The notes: generated from the letters alone by a model not told the origin. Positions 1 to 12,732 are shown, numbered from the stretch's first letter. The stretch: DNA of 64,000 bases from Marthasterias glacialis (GCA_911728455.2 OU452230.1:9176377-9240376); one strand, 5' to 3'. Numbers and translations: made by a program.

Positions 1-1221
1 TAGGACAAAACGAACTTTTCTTTTCTTCTTGTTGACCATCTGGCGCTGGAGTTTCTTTCTCTTTTCCAGTAACGCCTGGAGCTCTTCTTTTCGGCGTCTG
101 TTGATTGCCGCAGGTGTGTCGAGAAAGTTAAGCCTCTCATCACCAGGTTTTACTGATAGCTTCTCAAAGGAAATGTCCAACTTATCTGGGACGTAGATCT
201 CGCCCTCTGTTGTTCGACGGTTGTATATCGGTTTAAGTTTGCCTCCTGGCAGCCGCTTCGGTATGTGTTTCTGGAACTCGTCTTGGATGAGCTCTGAGTA
301 CACGAATTGCTTCCTGACAGGGTGGCGCTTTGCGACTTCCTGCTCCCGCTTGCGGGTGAAGGCGTTGTTCCGCACGGAGCGCCTCCGCGGGTTCGACTTT
401 GACTGCGAGTTCCGCTTGCGTGCTTTAGCCTGGAGCGCTTCCATATCTTTCCTCTTCTTTTCCGCTTCAGCGTTATTGCGATTCCGCTTCGGTTTGCTCT
501 TGCGAATTCCCGGAGTCCATGGTTTAAGGTACGCTGGGAGAAATTCGGGGAGTAGTTGACTATCGAGATAAGAGTCGACGCCAACGTTCGGGTAGGGGCC
601 AATCTCAACAATGTTTGATTCATTGTCACTTGGGTCATCCGTATCACTCGAGTAACTGTCGGTCAGATATTCCCCTTCCTCTTCTGTGTCGTGTAACATC
701 CGAGGTCTGTGTTTATGACGATGTCCCAAGATGGGTAGCGACACCGTCCGCATCCGAAGCTCATCTGAGATGAAGTCTCGACTTGGTAAAATCTCAAGGG
801 ACCTAGACGACAGAGCAGAGTGTTCATTTGATGTGTGTCGAGCTGCTCGCACCAGGCTCTGGTCATCTATGAGGCGAGGCAGCAAGGCTAGACTCTGCGG
901 TTGGTGGAGCCCATGACCGGTTTCCGCTCGTTTGTTCGTATAAAACTGCGAGGAGCTTTTTCTCGACCGAGTCTTAGATGATTCGGAGACACTGCTGTCA
1001 CTTCTACTGCTGGACTGTCCACTGCTTTCAGTCCTAGGAATTGAATATGCACTCTCGCCAGACGGTCTTTGGACCGGTGCAGCTGCTGAACTTTCCCCTC
1101 CTTGCTGGTTTGAGTGACTTCGGCCGGGAATTGAGTTGTCTCGCAACGATATTGAGCGATGCTGACTAATTGCCGGGAGAATTTGACGATCGTTCGGCAT
1201 GATGATGGTGACAACAGACAT
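1..1221 (-). CDS. Unrecognised nuclear-type protein, 5' part, runs off the left edge
   Basis: A single uninterrupted frame runs from ATG at 1221 to the window edge: 407 codons, no stop. An in-frame stop lies upstream at 1288-1290. A second in-frame ATG at 1200 has an A at -3 and could be the true start. I do not recognise the family. Residues about 40-87 are serine-rich. Residues about 177-205 are acidic with clustered Asp/Glu/Ser. Residues about 234-297 are very basic (Arg/Lys/Asn). The last 40 visible residues look like a charged coiled coil. The visible end reads KKKRKVRFVL (398-407). This contains a classical monopartite nuclear localisation signal and a KVRF match to the RVxF docking motif of protein phosphatase 1. 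The length of the open frame and the sustained Ser/charged bias make a real coding exon very likely. A nuclear role and PP1 binding are inference only. Confidence 0.75.
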   Translation of the reverse strand, partial: MSVVTIIMPNDRQILPAISQHRSISLRDNSIPGRSHSNQQGGESSAAAPVQRPSGESAYSIPRTESSGQSSSRSDSSVSESSKTRSRKSSSQFYTNKRAETGHGLHQPQSLALLPRLIDDQSLVRAARHTSNEHSALSSRSLEILPSRDFISDELRMRTVSLPILGHRHKHRPRMLHDTEEEGEYLTDSYSSDTDDPSDNESNIVEIGPYPNVGVDSYLDSQLLPEFLPAYLKPWTPGIRKSKPKRNRNNAEAEKKRKDMEALQAKARKRNSQSKSNPRRRSVRNNAFTRKREQEVAKRHPVRKQFVYSELIQDEFQKHIPKRLPGGKLKPIYNRRTTEGEIYVPDKLDISFEKLSVKPGDERLNFLDTPAAINRRRKEELQALLEKRKKLQRQMVNKKKRKVRFVL

Positions 1222-1290
1222 GACGAGATACCTAAGAGATTCTGAGTTTACATCGTCAATATCCTCTATCCGACCAGGCTCAATATGTTA

Positions 1291-4200
1291 GCTTAGCTCG
1301 TTCACTTTTGTAATGTAATCGATGGAGAAGAGTCACGTTGAGCCGTGGTTAAAGCGAAACAACTCGGCTGGGACCATGTTCAGTGCCACATCCTTCGTGC
1401 GATCAACCCCTCAGCTTGATCAAAATTAATCACTGAATCTACTTCATTTCACAGGCAAGGACCTTCCATGGTTGATCAAGCAGAAGATCTTCGGTCGTGT
1501 TATCCCCCAGAATCTCTTGACTGACGTCACTCTTCACTTCGTAGGAAGTTATTAATTCTCTTGGGTATCTGTGGTCAAATAAAGAAAACAAAAAGGTAAA
1601 CAAGAAATCAATTAACTTATAACTACAAGGTGTTAACATTTTTGTGCTGACGATTGTACTAGCGATTTACAAGCAAATATCCAAGTAACGGAACATTGGA
1701 CACAATAAGGGAGTTTAGAGCCGTGTTAATTAGACCTTATTCGTTCGCCGCCATCCTTGAGGTCAAATGCAGCATCGAACGTGGGTTATAGCTTTTTTGA
1801 CCTCAGCGCGAGGGCGTCATTTCCTGTACTAAATGCTCCTAGTGACGTCATACACATAAGGTTCACAAGCCTTTTTAGCCTTGTATATAAACGCTTAAAT
1901 CAAAGAGATGATGCTCAGCATTCTGTCCGCAGGTTTGTGGTAACATCATACACCATCATGAATCTCTCTTGAGTTTTGGTGGTTGTGAAAAGAACCCGTG
2001 GTGTAACAACTCGACGTTTCGATCAGTTTGCTCTGATCGTCTTCAGGAAAGCTCAAGACATTGTTTTCTGAATCTGAACTTTTTTTTAACCGCCTTTGTT
2101 TGTAATAGTTTATTTCTAAAACCAACCAATCATTTTGTGTTGCTGTACATGTTTATCGTCAAAAGTATCGACGGAGTTGTTATATTTCATCTATAAAAGT
2201 AGCAGTTGACAATTTTATTGACCAATACAGTCTGAATAAACCGGACCGACGATTGCAGTATAATGCAAACCCGAGTACTCTGAAGGGACAGTTATAGTCT
2301 GTGAGTACTCTGAAGGGACAGTTATAGTCTGTTATCACCACAGTCAGCAGCGACGCATAAGTGATGTTTGTTTTTCTGCCTCCACCGCTTTTGAAACTGA
2401 CTCCATTAAAATATTTACAACACAAATTTGCGTCTGAGCATATGTATCCATTCCCTACCCGAGTAATGTGTTTAGTGTTTACCCACGCACGGCTAGTAGA
2501 AGTCAAACGAGAGGTGGGACCGCCGGGTATTGACTAAGAGTCGCTGGCCTGAAAGACCCAGTTATAATAATTATTTACTCGTAGCCATTCGAGTTGTCCG
2601 GCAACGGTGTCTGATATCAAGACTGCTGCCGGGTAAAAACAACAAATAAACCAACCACTTTACCGTCGAGAAAACCATTATTGCATTACGCACCCCCTCT
2701 ATGGCCGATCATGCCAAGGGGGGTATGGCAGATCTGATCGGCAGGATTTGTGAAAACTGTGACCTAATTAAAATGTTTTTTTTTTCTTCAAATGATGTGA
2801 TGGTTTAACCATTCAAAATATCAAACATTTTTGATCCACGAGAATATTTGAACATCATGCGTTGTAAAGAAGCCACCATTGCTGTTGTGTGTTGCCGTAC
2901 GGCTATGCTTGCAACTTAATTAGTAATATATAAAATTAAAAAAACAATAAATAAAAACTTAAACTTCTCAGGTAGATTGGTACCGCTTCCGACAGTTTAC
3001 ATAGTAATAGCAACATTGTCTAAATCGTGCACTCTTCACTCGTGTTTCCCGACCAGCATTAAGCGAGCAATCTCTTCTCTGTGAGCAATCACCATGCTTG
3101 TGAACCAAGTCAAGCTTATTTATTTCATTGTCTACTGCTAGTGGGTAAACGTGGATGAAGGTAACCCATGCATACACTCAACGTGTCTTAGTAATTAAAC
3201 CGTCAATCAATCTTGCAAACAAGTCGATGGTGTCAACACAACGCTGTAACATTTAATGGACTGAATTGAGTGCTGGGTCCAAAGTCGCCAAACGATCAAT
3301 AACGGGCGGCATTCAGGCCCTAACAGTGGGACAGCGCGTCTGTATGTTTTTTTCTTCTTCCATTGGTGCTAATTACACGGGGCAATATCACTTCAACTGT
3401 CATAGCTGTATGGCTTAACTAATGATTGGTGATTGGGTTGGGATTCTTTTTGTTTTTAACCGTAGTTCAAAATCAGCGTATAGTCTACGCGACTGGCTAA
3501 TTACACATCACGCAGACATTTTTTGAGGATGATTGAAATCTAAGTCAAAATGTTTCATACTGACAAAGCTTCTCAAGTCAAAACAGAATCACGGATTTTT
3601 TTAATTCAGAATCCTGGCGTTCTGTCTTGCCCTGTTGTTTGTTTGTTTGTTGTGTTGTTTTTTAATTACTGGCAAGGCTACGGAGGGAAACCGAAATGTT
3701 TGATAATAATTTTTTTTAATAAATACATTGTTGGGAGGAAAATAAATATACTAGCATTGTATAAATATATGCGAAGTATGAAGTCAGTGGTTATATCTCG
3801 CGCTCTGCGAGCAAGAGCAGATGATACGCGTGTCATGTTAAGCAAAAAACAAAAAACTAAACAAACAAACACAAAAAAAAACCTGGTGAGAACCGCACAG
3901 CTGGTCCAAGCAAAAGTCAATTTCCGGACACAGGGCCGATTAGGCGACGTGTACAATCGACGCTGCCGATCCACTGCCAGCTCTTTCCGGAAATAATACT
4001 ATTTTTTTTAACACTCCAAGAGTACGATGATAACATATAATTTATCACTCTTGAACATTCTGTAAATACCGAAAATATTAAATAGTCCTAAGTACATGTT
4101 ATCACTTTTTTTTCGCTCTCGGCGATCTCGGCGCAAGAAGTCGATATTGCATCACTTTTAGAGTATTCATTGAATCGACCTGCTTGTTTGTTTGTTGTTT

Positions 4201-4300
4201 CAAAAAGAAGAAAAAAAAGGTGAAAGAAACTTTCCATCAACCTTCCCATCAACCTGTGCAAATTTCCTATCAACCTTCAAACAAATCTGGTGCCAATGCA
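1291..4300. other. Gene-free stretch upstream of the left-edge gene
   Basis: I see no coding exon here. It contains a 30-bp unit repeated twice in tandem (2273-2302 and 2303-2332). At about 1945-2060 there is a half element carrying the ACGTTTCGA and CTTCAGG words seen in the hairpin family at 17000 and 29150. The frame at 3550-3996 is low-complexity and AT-rich and is not supported as a gene. Confidence 0.5.
2273..2332 (+). repeat. 30-bp tandem duplication
   Basis: Two identical adjacent 30-bp copies, each starting GAGTACTCTGAAGGGACAG. Confidence 0.85.
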
Positions 4301-4308
4301 AGAGGTAG

Positions 4309-4376
4309 TAATGGTCTTACGTTTCGACCCTCAGAGAGACAGACTCTGCTGGGGTCGAAACATGAGCGTGACCATT
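4309..4376. repeat. Short inverted repeat (hairpin)
   Basis: The arm AATGGTCTTACGTTTCGACC is answered by GGTCGAAACATGAGCGTGACC. This is the same TTTCGACCC word found in a half copy at about 10640-10675. Confidence 0.6.
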
Positions 4377-5274
4377 TTTTTTAATGGTTAACAGGATTTA
4401 TGTTTTGTTGTATATAGCAGTTTATCAAACCTATTGGTTTCTGCTTTTACTGTATAATCGGCTACTTATGTCGTGACTGATCAGTTTTTAATGAGTAGAA
4501 AAAACAGATAAAAACGGATAAAGATATAAAGATCATGCTGTACTAAAAAGATGTGATGATATCGGCACGTTCGCGTCAGTGCACCAAGGACACAAATCAT
4601 TATAATGTTTGACTTGTTATTCGCATCGTGGATAAAGAATATTATTTGTTTTACCCGTACACTGATGAGAGTTACGCATTGTATAATCAGTGCCATTCCC
4701 GAGCCCTGTGAAAAAGAGTGCAACGTGATTCTTATGTCAAGGGTTTCTCGACTTCTTTTCATACAAAATAGTGACATCACCCACATGGAGCAAAAGGGTG
4801 CACCCCATTAAACACTAGCCCAGTAAAAACTGTTATGGGCTAGTAAACACCACTTCTCAACTTGCCCTGTGGGCTACTAAAAACTGTGCAACTTACTTGT
4901 TTATAATGCTCATACTTCTTCCTTTTCAGATGTGAATAATACATATTATAAACGTGTTAATTTATTTTTGAGTGTGTGAGTGTAACTTCATTTGACCGTT
5001 AAACTGGTTGTGATTGCTACCATTAGTATCAGAAAGATACATTTATGACAATACATGTTTAAAATTTGGGCAACGAAAACTTCCTTGGGGCAAGTAAAAT
5101 GCACAGTTCACTAGCCCCTTGGGCTACTTTACAAAATAGCTCAAGCGCAAGGCCTGAGAAGGTCCCCCATTTTAACCACTGCCGAATGTTAAATTTGCAC
5201 AAATACTCAAATCATGTTTAAAAATCTCTCAGTGTAATAAAATCATAAATATCTGCTGACACCTGAACTTTTTT

Positions 5275-5520
5275 TAACAGATTTTAGTCAGGTCCGCTGA
5301 ATTGTCCAAGACAAAAACACTCCCGAGTGAGTCAACATGCCAGACTCCATGTTGGAGAAAGAGTCCTACATCAAAATAGGACAATTGTGGGAGCCTAGTG
5401 TGTACCCGAAATGGCCCAGTGTTGAAAGTCAACAATCCCATGCAGGGCACAAGACTGGACAGTTTTTTCATCAGTCCCCAAAAGGAGATTCCATGACGTT
5501 AAAATCTTTTATTTAAAAAC
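5275..5520 (+). repeat. Interspersed repeat X, copy 1
   Basis: Shares an ordered series of words with 19196-19530 and 30656-30960: GCCTAGTGT..ACCC, TTGAAAGTCAACAATCCC, GACCTTCAAATCTTTGATTT-like, and a terminal AAGTTGTGG. No coding potential was recognised. Confidence 0.6.
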
Positions 5521-5710
5521 AAGTTGTGGCTTCACAATGTGGCTGGGTGGCATGGTTCTGTCATTATTTAGTACATGTTGAGCATCCAAGAGCAAAATGA
5601 CTATGGAATTTGGTGCACATACTGCATCGCTTAGAAAAGAGTTGTACCAAAAAGCATGCCTTGGATGGGTTGGTTTGTCCCGCTTTACTTTTTACCCCTA
5701 CATGTACCTT

Positions 5711-6108
5711 TTAAATCCCCAGCTCAACATTGATAAACCACGGAGGTAGAAATTAAATTTAATTTCTACCTTCATGGGTAAACTAACTGTAAATGCTTCC
5801 ATTCTTTGCAAAGATCTATATACATGTATATGTAATAAAACCAACCGGTGAAAATGTCAGCTCATTTCGAGAAAACGGTAAAAATGCATGCAGCATTTTA
5901 GTCCGCATTCCTATAGGCAGAGTTTTCGTCTCACTGAGACGAAAACTAATTTTGGATTTTATTTCATTTATTATTTAAAAACGGTAACACTTCAGGCAGA
6001 AATATTTCAAGGAAAATTTTCTACCATCATTATCTTCATACCATGTAAGGTATATGTAAATGTGAACATTGATGTTTTTCTTCTTACCAATGTTGAGCAC
6101 CAGCTTCG
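5711..6108 (-). mobile_element. TTAA-type MITE, copy 1 (reverse orientation, degraded right end)
   Basis: Begins TTAA then ATCCCCAGCTCAACATTG and carries the family's internal blocks in reverse order. These are the GAATGGAAGCATTTACAG block, GTTGGTTTTATTAC, the palindrome TTTTCGTCTCACTGAGACG, and GAAATATTTCTGCCTGAAG. The right terminus near 6090-6108 still reads CCAATGTTGAGC, but its terminal TTAA has decayed. Confidence 0.7.
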
Positions 6109-6639
6109 AGCATGATCAAGGACCCTTTTGGGGCTACTTCTCAGTTCTCAGTACAAACTTAATCTTTATAAGCTTGATCCTTTTCACGTTCCTGAAGTCC
6201 TTGTCTTTAATCCTCCCCAGACGACAGGGAGCAGGATAAACCCGTACCTCCACTCACGCAGGGATGGCAGCCAAACAGGGGATTCTAAGTTTTGGTTCTT
6301 AGGCAAATAGCGCACAAAGAGGATCACAGTATGGGTAAATATATGGATAAGAGGCAGTTGCTATGAGATCCAACCAACCCTAGGAGTCGCTGAATGAGTC
6401 ATTGAAGACTATTTGCATAATCGTATACATGCATACTATCATCTCTCGTAAAAGCTTGGTAATTGTTGAAAAATAATTACTGAAATTTCAATCTGAAAGC
6501 ACAGTGGTTATAACTTTCATACAAACTGTACTATTCCCCTAGAGAAATATAATACAGTCTGAAATACTGTCGGTGTCCTTGAGTAAGACACTAAACTATA
6601 GCTTCAAATGGGGGGAATCGGCAGTTATGTTTCTCCTTC

Positions 6640-6825
6640 TGGTTTGTCTGGCAACGGATTCATTTACCCCTCCCTGTTCTTAGCTGTGCTGTGAAGAGAC
6701 TTGCGTTTGTATCTCGCCATGTCTTGTTTCTGCGCATTGGGGCAGGTTTCTATCCCTTCAAAAAGTAGCCCACACCTCGAGTAGCCTTTGGGCCTTGTGA
6801 TGGGCGAATTGCATAAAAAAACTTT
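6640..6825 (-). repeat. Repeat Y copy 1, with a coding-like stretch
   Basis: The minus strand at about 6666-6820 translates to a stretch with CNSPITRPKGYSRCGL and ETCPNAQK. A diverged and frameshifted copy lies on the plus strand at 49825-50015. Conservation extends into flanking non-coding words. It could be a remnant of an autonomous transposon, but I cannot assign a family. Confidence 0.5.
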
Positions 6826-8084
6826 AAAAAGTGAGACTCTTGAGAAAACATAATTAGAGAGAAAAAATGAACAAAAGAGGCAATAAGAATATATTTTATA
6901 CATAACATGACAACTAATAGGACTTGTTAACATAGTCTGAGAGATTAGAGATCAAATTGGGATATGAATCCAGTTAACTGGGCCCAAATAAGCTAGATAG
7001 TGTTGAGAGAGAAGGTGCTTCAGGCTAAAAACAAGGGTTCCCAAAAGTAATTTCATGAGTGGAATCAGTGACGCAGCAGAGAATCAGTAGTACTGAGTTA
7101 CAACACAATTGAATAAATATCTGGATAATGTTTCGACTCCACTTGAACTTTGGTCATCTGTCCTTTAAATTTCTTCGTCGAAAAGTATAAGCTGATTTTT
7201 TTTTCACGAAAGTTTAAAGTCCGGGCTTTAATTGACTTACTCTCATGGCTTCGTTTTATTTTCAAAAGGAACTAGGGTAATGGGCTGCAGATTTCAAAAA
7301 AAGAAAACCTATACCATGAATGTGCAAATAGTTTTAAAAGCAAGGTTTCAACGGAGTACTTTTGGATCCGTAAACACAATTTACTGTTGTCAAAGTGAAG
7401 TCAGTCTCCGGCTTCTCGATGAAACGAACTTTTGATAGGCCTTTATACGTCTGGATTATTGATTAATGTTACAAAATAATCGAATAGGTTATCGTTTTTT
7501 TTTTATCAGCCCACAAAAGGTATTCAGTCAATGATGACGTATAGTTCTCGAGTGGTTTGTGGTGAGATAAGTGATGAATGACAGGTATTATGTGATACAC
7601 GGAACGTTCCGTATGGGAACATACCAGTAACATTATTTTCCCAATGTACGTGTTCAATATACTTTTAAAAGTAATTGTGTCTGTTTAGTATTTTTATTGT
7701 ATTTATTCTTTTGACAACAGTTGCTCGTGAGGTTTTAGGGGAAATGCACAAGTACAAACATGTAGAAAAAGCATCAAAAGGTGAGTAAATCCATAGTTCA
7801 AAATACTCCCCAAATAAATGTCTCCGTTTTTTACTCTCTGATTTTGTCAAGAAGGAGGTGTTGTTATACTAGAGAGACAAGATGTCCCATGAAGCCATGT
7901 ACAAAACAATTTAGCCTTTAAGACTGTGTGTATTGGCAGTGCCGAGTAAATGAAGTTTGTGAAAGTTCAAGTTGTGACCGAAATAAAGTCTGCGAATTAG
8001 TCAGATTTGAACCCGAATGCGGTCATCGTTTCTAGAATTTTTAATTGTAATTTCTGAAAAGAGTACCGGTAGTAATTGACAGCT

Positions 8085-8363
8085 TACTCTCTTAATGTAA
8101 AAGAGTGAAAACCTCACTCTCTTGCCTGAGTGGTGGTGTAATTTTCACTGTTTTTAGAGCGCAATTATCTCTCGTTTGCTCTATGGGGGGACAACTCTTT
8201 TTAGAGTGGAACTATTTTCTTTTTCACTCGATTCAGAGTGAACTTCACTCATATTTCACTCTAAAAGAGCAAACTAGAATGAATTGCACTCTAAAAAGAG
8301 TGAAAATTACACCACCACTCGGGCAAGAGAGTGATGTTTTCACTCTTTTACATAAAGAGAGTA
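8085..8363 (+). mobile_element. CTCTCTAAATG MITE family, copy 1
   Basis: Near-perfect inverted arms of about 64 bp. The left end is TACTCTCTTAATGTAAAAG and the right end is CTTTTACATAAAGAGAGTA. Inside are the mirrored words CACTCTCTTGCC and GGTGGTGTAATTTTCAC. No protein-coding capacity. Family members recur at 8645, 13807, 38332 and 39150. Confidence 0.85.
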
Positions 8364-8441
8364 AAATGCGTGGAAACACACGTAATTAATAAAGGGTTAC
8401 TGCTAGGTTTCTAAACAGTACTAAGTACTAAAGGATCGGTG

Positions 8442-9058
8442 TTGAAGCCCCAGCTCAACACTGGTAAGAAAGAAAACAATAAATGTTCACAGATTAACAT
8501 ATAACTCACATGGTATCAAGGTGATGGTAGAACATTTTCCTTGAAATATATTTTTGCCTGAAGTGTTATCGTTTTTATATAATACACGAAATAAGATTCA
8601 AAAATAACTTTCGTCTCAGTGAGACGAAAACTCTGCCTGAAGGAACTCTCTAAATGTAGAAGATTGAAAATTTCACTCTCTCACCCGAGTGGTGTCATTT
8701 TTTGGCTCTTTTAAGAGTGAAAATCACTGTGCATCACTCTTTTTGAGTGAAATTGGAGCGAACTTCACTCTTATTCAAGTTGTAAATACCAGTATTTCAC
8801 TCTAAAAAGAGTCATTGTCTGCCATGGCTCTTTGCAAGAGTGGTATATGGCAGACAAAACGAGTGGTTTTCACTCTTATTATACATTTAGAGAGAATGCG
8901 TACGAACATGCTGAGTGCACTTTTACCGTTTTTTTCGTAAAAGAAACAATGAAATGAGCCGACATTTTCACAGGTTGGTGTTATTACAAATATATTGAAT
9001 ATTGCAAAGCACGAAGAGCATTTACAGTCAGTTTACCGATGTTGAGCTGGTGCTTTGA
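8442..9058 (+). mobile_element. TTAA-type MITE, copy 2 (hosts a nested MITE)
   Basis: Bounded by TTGA at both ends, a variant of the family's TTAA. Terminal inverted repeats are GCCCCAGCTCAACACTGG and its mirror near 9036-9054. The internal GAAATATATTTTTGCCTGAAG and GTTGGTGTTATTAC blocks match the family. It is split by a CTCTCTAAATG element at 8645-8894. Confidence 0.8.
8645..8894 (+). mobile_element. CTCTCTAAATG MITE family, copy 2 (nested)
   Basis: Starts CTCTCTAAATGTAGAAG and ends near TACATTTAGAGAGA. Inside are TTTCACTCTCTCACCCGAGTG and the GGCTCTTTTAAGAGTG block. It lies entirely inside the TTAA element at 8442-9058, so it is the younger insertion. Confidence 0.85.
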
Positions 9059-12000
9059 AATGATAAGTTTCAATCATCAGAAAGCTTGAATTACTGATAT
9101 TATAAAATCACCACAATTTCATTCCTTGTAAGATATTTCCGTCTTAATCACCGTCAAGTTCGAGGAAATAACTTTGGATGTCCCAAATAAATGATCGTTG
9201 CTTGTGTCGTTTGTGGCAACTGCAAAATAAGCACGATGTAAAAAAAAAAATCCCCGGCAAAAAACAAAAACAAAAACAGAAACCTTTTTCCCGTTGTTTC
9301 AACTTTAACGTGTCCACCAAACTTGACGACAGAATTCACAAGATGGTTTATAATATGGCGTGTGTGAAATGAAAACTATATAGAGAATTTGAATTTATTT
9401 ACTCTTAAAAACAACAACAACAGCAACAACAACAACAACCATGATGCGCTGCCCCTTCACAAAAAACCCTAACCCACCACCCCCTTCCACCTAACATCCT
9501 CCTCCTTTTCATTCGAACACAATGACAGCAGACACACAGCGTGGCGAACCATAAAGCTGCTCCACTCCTTTTCCTTACATCAATGCACTAAGGTGAACCC
9601 TGTACTACATTTTTTTTTATAGGATGGAGTGATTTTTATGCCAGTGACTAACACGTAGTGCTCGAGTCTTTACGGTTTTATATTCACCTACTATGGGGTA
9701 CTTACCTTTCGTTTGTCTAGACGAGTGAACTTTCTGCCACGGGCATATAAAACAAAATCAGTAAATCACAGTACTGAATCGTTTCCATTATGATAAATAA
9801 TGAATCAGCTTGAAACACACGGCGTGTTCAGTCGATGAACTCTGTCCAAAACCCATGTTAACTTCAGATCGCATCAGATTTCTGAACTTATGTGTACCCC
9901 AAATGCCGATTCCATTTACTCAATCCAACGAAGTTGAAAACGAGACAGACTGATATTAAAGATGGTCCGTTTTACGGACAGTTTTCCCCGTCATTACACT
10001 GTCTATCTGCGATCAAACACTCCAGTTGTTCTCTGTCAGGTGCGGACAGAGTTGAATTATTATACGTGTGCGTCCATGCATGGTGCACATATTGAGTCAA
10101 CCGAGCCGATTCGCACGGTAGTCAACGCATTCGGATTTGTTTGTTTACTGTTGATGCGGACGCCCGGGCTCCTACACGGCAGCCAGTCACCCGCGTCGGC
10201 GAGTGAAAGCTCCGTTTTCTAGTAGCCTATTTCCGTCTTCTTGGTAGTAAGCTAGTGGTAGAATCTTGAAAAAACCTGGGCTCGATTCCGCAAAAAGCTA
10301 AGTTTGATCTTAAGATGTTTATCACTCTTAACTGCTATGCAAAGTTTGATGTCACAGTAAAAAACACAATGGCAATAGTGGCATCCAGCATGAATCTTGG
10401 AGCTTTGTGAAATCATAGAGCAAGGACAAAGTTGAGCTACGGCTGGTCCAAACACCCCCACCAGTTGAAGTCTTAAAATGCCTTTTAATTATTGTAAACT
10501 AATTAAAGATGATTGACTAGGGATGCTTATTTCACAAGGGTTTCTTAGACGCATCAAAATAACACCACAACACACAAACAAACAAGCAAACAGCAACATG
10601 AACTAGAATATAAGAAGCAAAAAAAAAATGTTTTATGGTCTCATGTTTTGACCCTAGCAGAGTCTTTCTCAAAGGCTAAAATGATAAAAAGATAACACCA
10701 AAGTTACAAGCATTTTCTCATTAGATGTAACTAACATACGACAAATGAAACCCCATAACTTTTACATACGTAATAGCACTAAAGATTGAATCAGTAACTT
10801 GGTTATTTTTACGTGTTAAATTCCAACTAATGGGTAATCCTGATGATTCGTATTCCAACAATAGACGGCGCTATAGCAAAAATCTGGAGAATACCAACAA
10901 ATTTTGAGCCCATTCCAGAGGGCGCCGTCATCTTCAGTCATTCGCTTGTCTTCCCTCGGTCTCGTCTCCGTGGACGATGCGCTGGGGACGAGTACCTCGA
11001 GCACTGGCACAGTATTTACCCTCGTTGCAGTGACGTCACACGCGGCCTCTGTCTGTTTATGATCTACCAATTTGGGAGTCAAATTGTATGTAAAGAGAAC
11101 ATCTTTATATTATGGTGCGTGTCTAGCCGCACTCGCAAAGTTAATATATACATACAGGGGGAGTCTGACTCCTAAAATGGTGCGAAACAATATGTCATTT
11201 TGCGTGATGACGTCAGGTGAATTGGGTCAATAGTTTTTCAAAAAACATGATGAGCAGTTCTCTCGAATCTGAGTTTGTTTTCAGTCCTGTGATTCATCAG
11301 GATCTTCCTCTGCCGTCAAAACTTTCTTGAGGATGCAAAATTGTGTCCAAGACTTTAGATTTCCATTCACACTGACGTAGGGGGCGTATAAATCGATAAC
11401 TCTAACACCGTCAAACTTGAGTCTTTTTTTTCTTCTAAATCTAAACCAACAGGTAATTGCTACACGTTTTCCAGGTGTTTTCATTTTTCTATGATTACAC
11501 CTCGGCTATCATTTTTGCTCACTACTTCTAGGTCATGCATATCCACTCTCCCTGTGTGATCAGCAGAGGGAGTTTTTGTTTATGTTACTGCTGACACCAA
11601 TTAGGGGCAAAGATGTTGATGTGGATTTTGGAGTTTTATAGAATGCGATGGTCACTATTTTTTATCAATGACTAAAAAATGATGACAACTGAGGCATGTA
11701 TATAATTATAGTGACCACAACCTGCATTTAACTTGTGTCCAAACCTCGAAGGGAGCATTGAAAATAGTAAGAAAAAACTACGCGCCAAGCCTCGTAATTC
11801 CACACCACAACCCTGTCTGTAAATCAAAGAATGGGGCTTTTTATGATTGTTGAAAAATGGTCCAGTATTGTGCCCTGTTGACTTTTAACCTTGGACATTG
11901 GGGAAATTGGGTATACAAGTCCACGAAAAACAGTTCTACTTTGCTCAGAGGCGTAGTCCTCTTTTTTCCAAGATGGAGTCTGGAGAGTCTGCTTAGTCAG

Positions 12001-12648
12001 AAGTGTTTGTAGTCTGGTTACAGCTCACGGGGCAAAGCTCAAACATTAAACGGCTATCCTGCCAAAACATAGAAAGGGAAAAAAAGTTTATAATTATGTC
12101 AGCAAAAAAATGTCATTTAATTTTAAGAGGCTTGGATGGGAGACTTACAAACATATTTTTGTAGTAATTTTTAATTATTTATTATCATAGCATTGGTTCA
12201 TTGGTTGATATGGAGATCTATTTAGTGTGTAGTGCATGGTTTTAAACGGGCTTTGCGTTCAAGGGGCGTGTGTGCCAAACAATCTGTGTGCCAACAGAGG
12301 GCGATAAAACAAACACCAACTTTGGTACGGGCTTGGGTTGGGGTGAAGTGACACTGTACGGACTCCCTGTTTACTGTCGTTATTGGGACCACTGATTGAT
12401 AGACGTCTCAAGATTTACGAGAGGAATTGAAAATGACGTTTCCTTAGAGCCAATTTTGTTTTGGTAAGGATTTGTGTTTACAAAAAAGACCGATGCCTCG
12501 CAAAGACCTTAGGAGGCATCACGTAACGGCAGCGGGTTCAACACTTTTTTGGGGCCAGTTTGGGGAAAACTTTCTGCAAACGCAAGTTGATTGATTTCGC
12601 GCGTTTAAATATCGAGTGGAATAAAAAACTGCACCGTTCTGGGCGATC
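9059..12648. other. Intergenic stretch and presumed upstream region of AQP-A
   Basis: No exon recognised. It holds an AAC-rich simple stretch (9410-9440), a half hairpin element (about 10620-10680) and a GC-richer patch at 10900-11060 containing TGACGTCA near 11035. The last 400 bases before the AQP-A start are the candidate promoter and 5' UTR, but no TATA box or initiator could be fixed with confidence. Confidence 0.4.
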
Positions 12649-12732
12649 ATGGCGTGGTCAAGGCATCTACGAATAAGGCCCCAGTGGATCAAGGAGTTTC
12701 TAGCGGAGTTTCTTGGAACTTTTCTTTTAATG
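12649..12732 (+). CDS. AQP-A exon 1
   Basis: 28 codons from the ATG. It encodes the N-terminus and the start of TM1 ([13 protein letters not shown]) and ends at donor GTAAGG, phase 0. Confidence 0.9.

Noticed and set aside
3550-3996. 148-codon plus-strand frame
   Set aside because: AT-rich low-complexity DNA with no domain, no codon bias and a competing frame on the other strand.
8085-8894. CRISPR-like array from repeated CACTCT words
   Set aside because: The words are terminal and subterminal inverted repeats of two MITE copies in a eukaryotic context, with no regular spacers.
10843-11175. 110-codon plus frame upstream of AQP-A
   Set aside because: Open on both strands at once, no recognisable protein features and no link to the AQP-A start.
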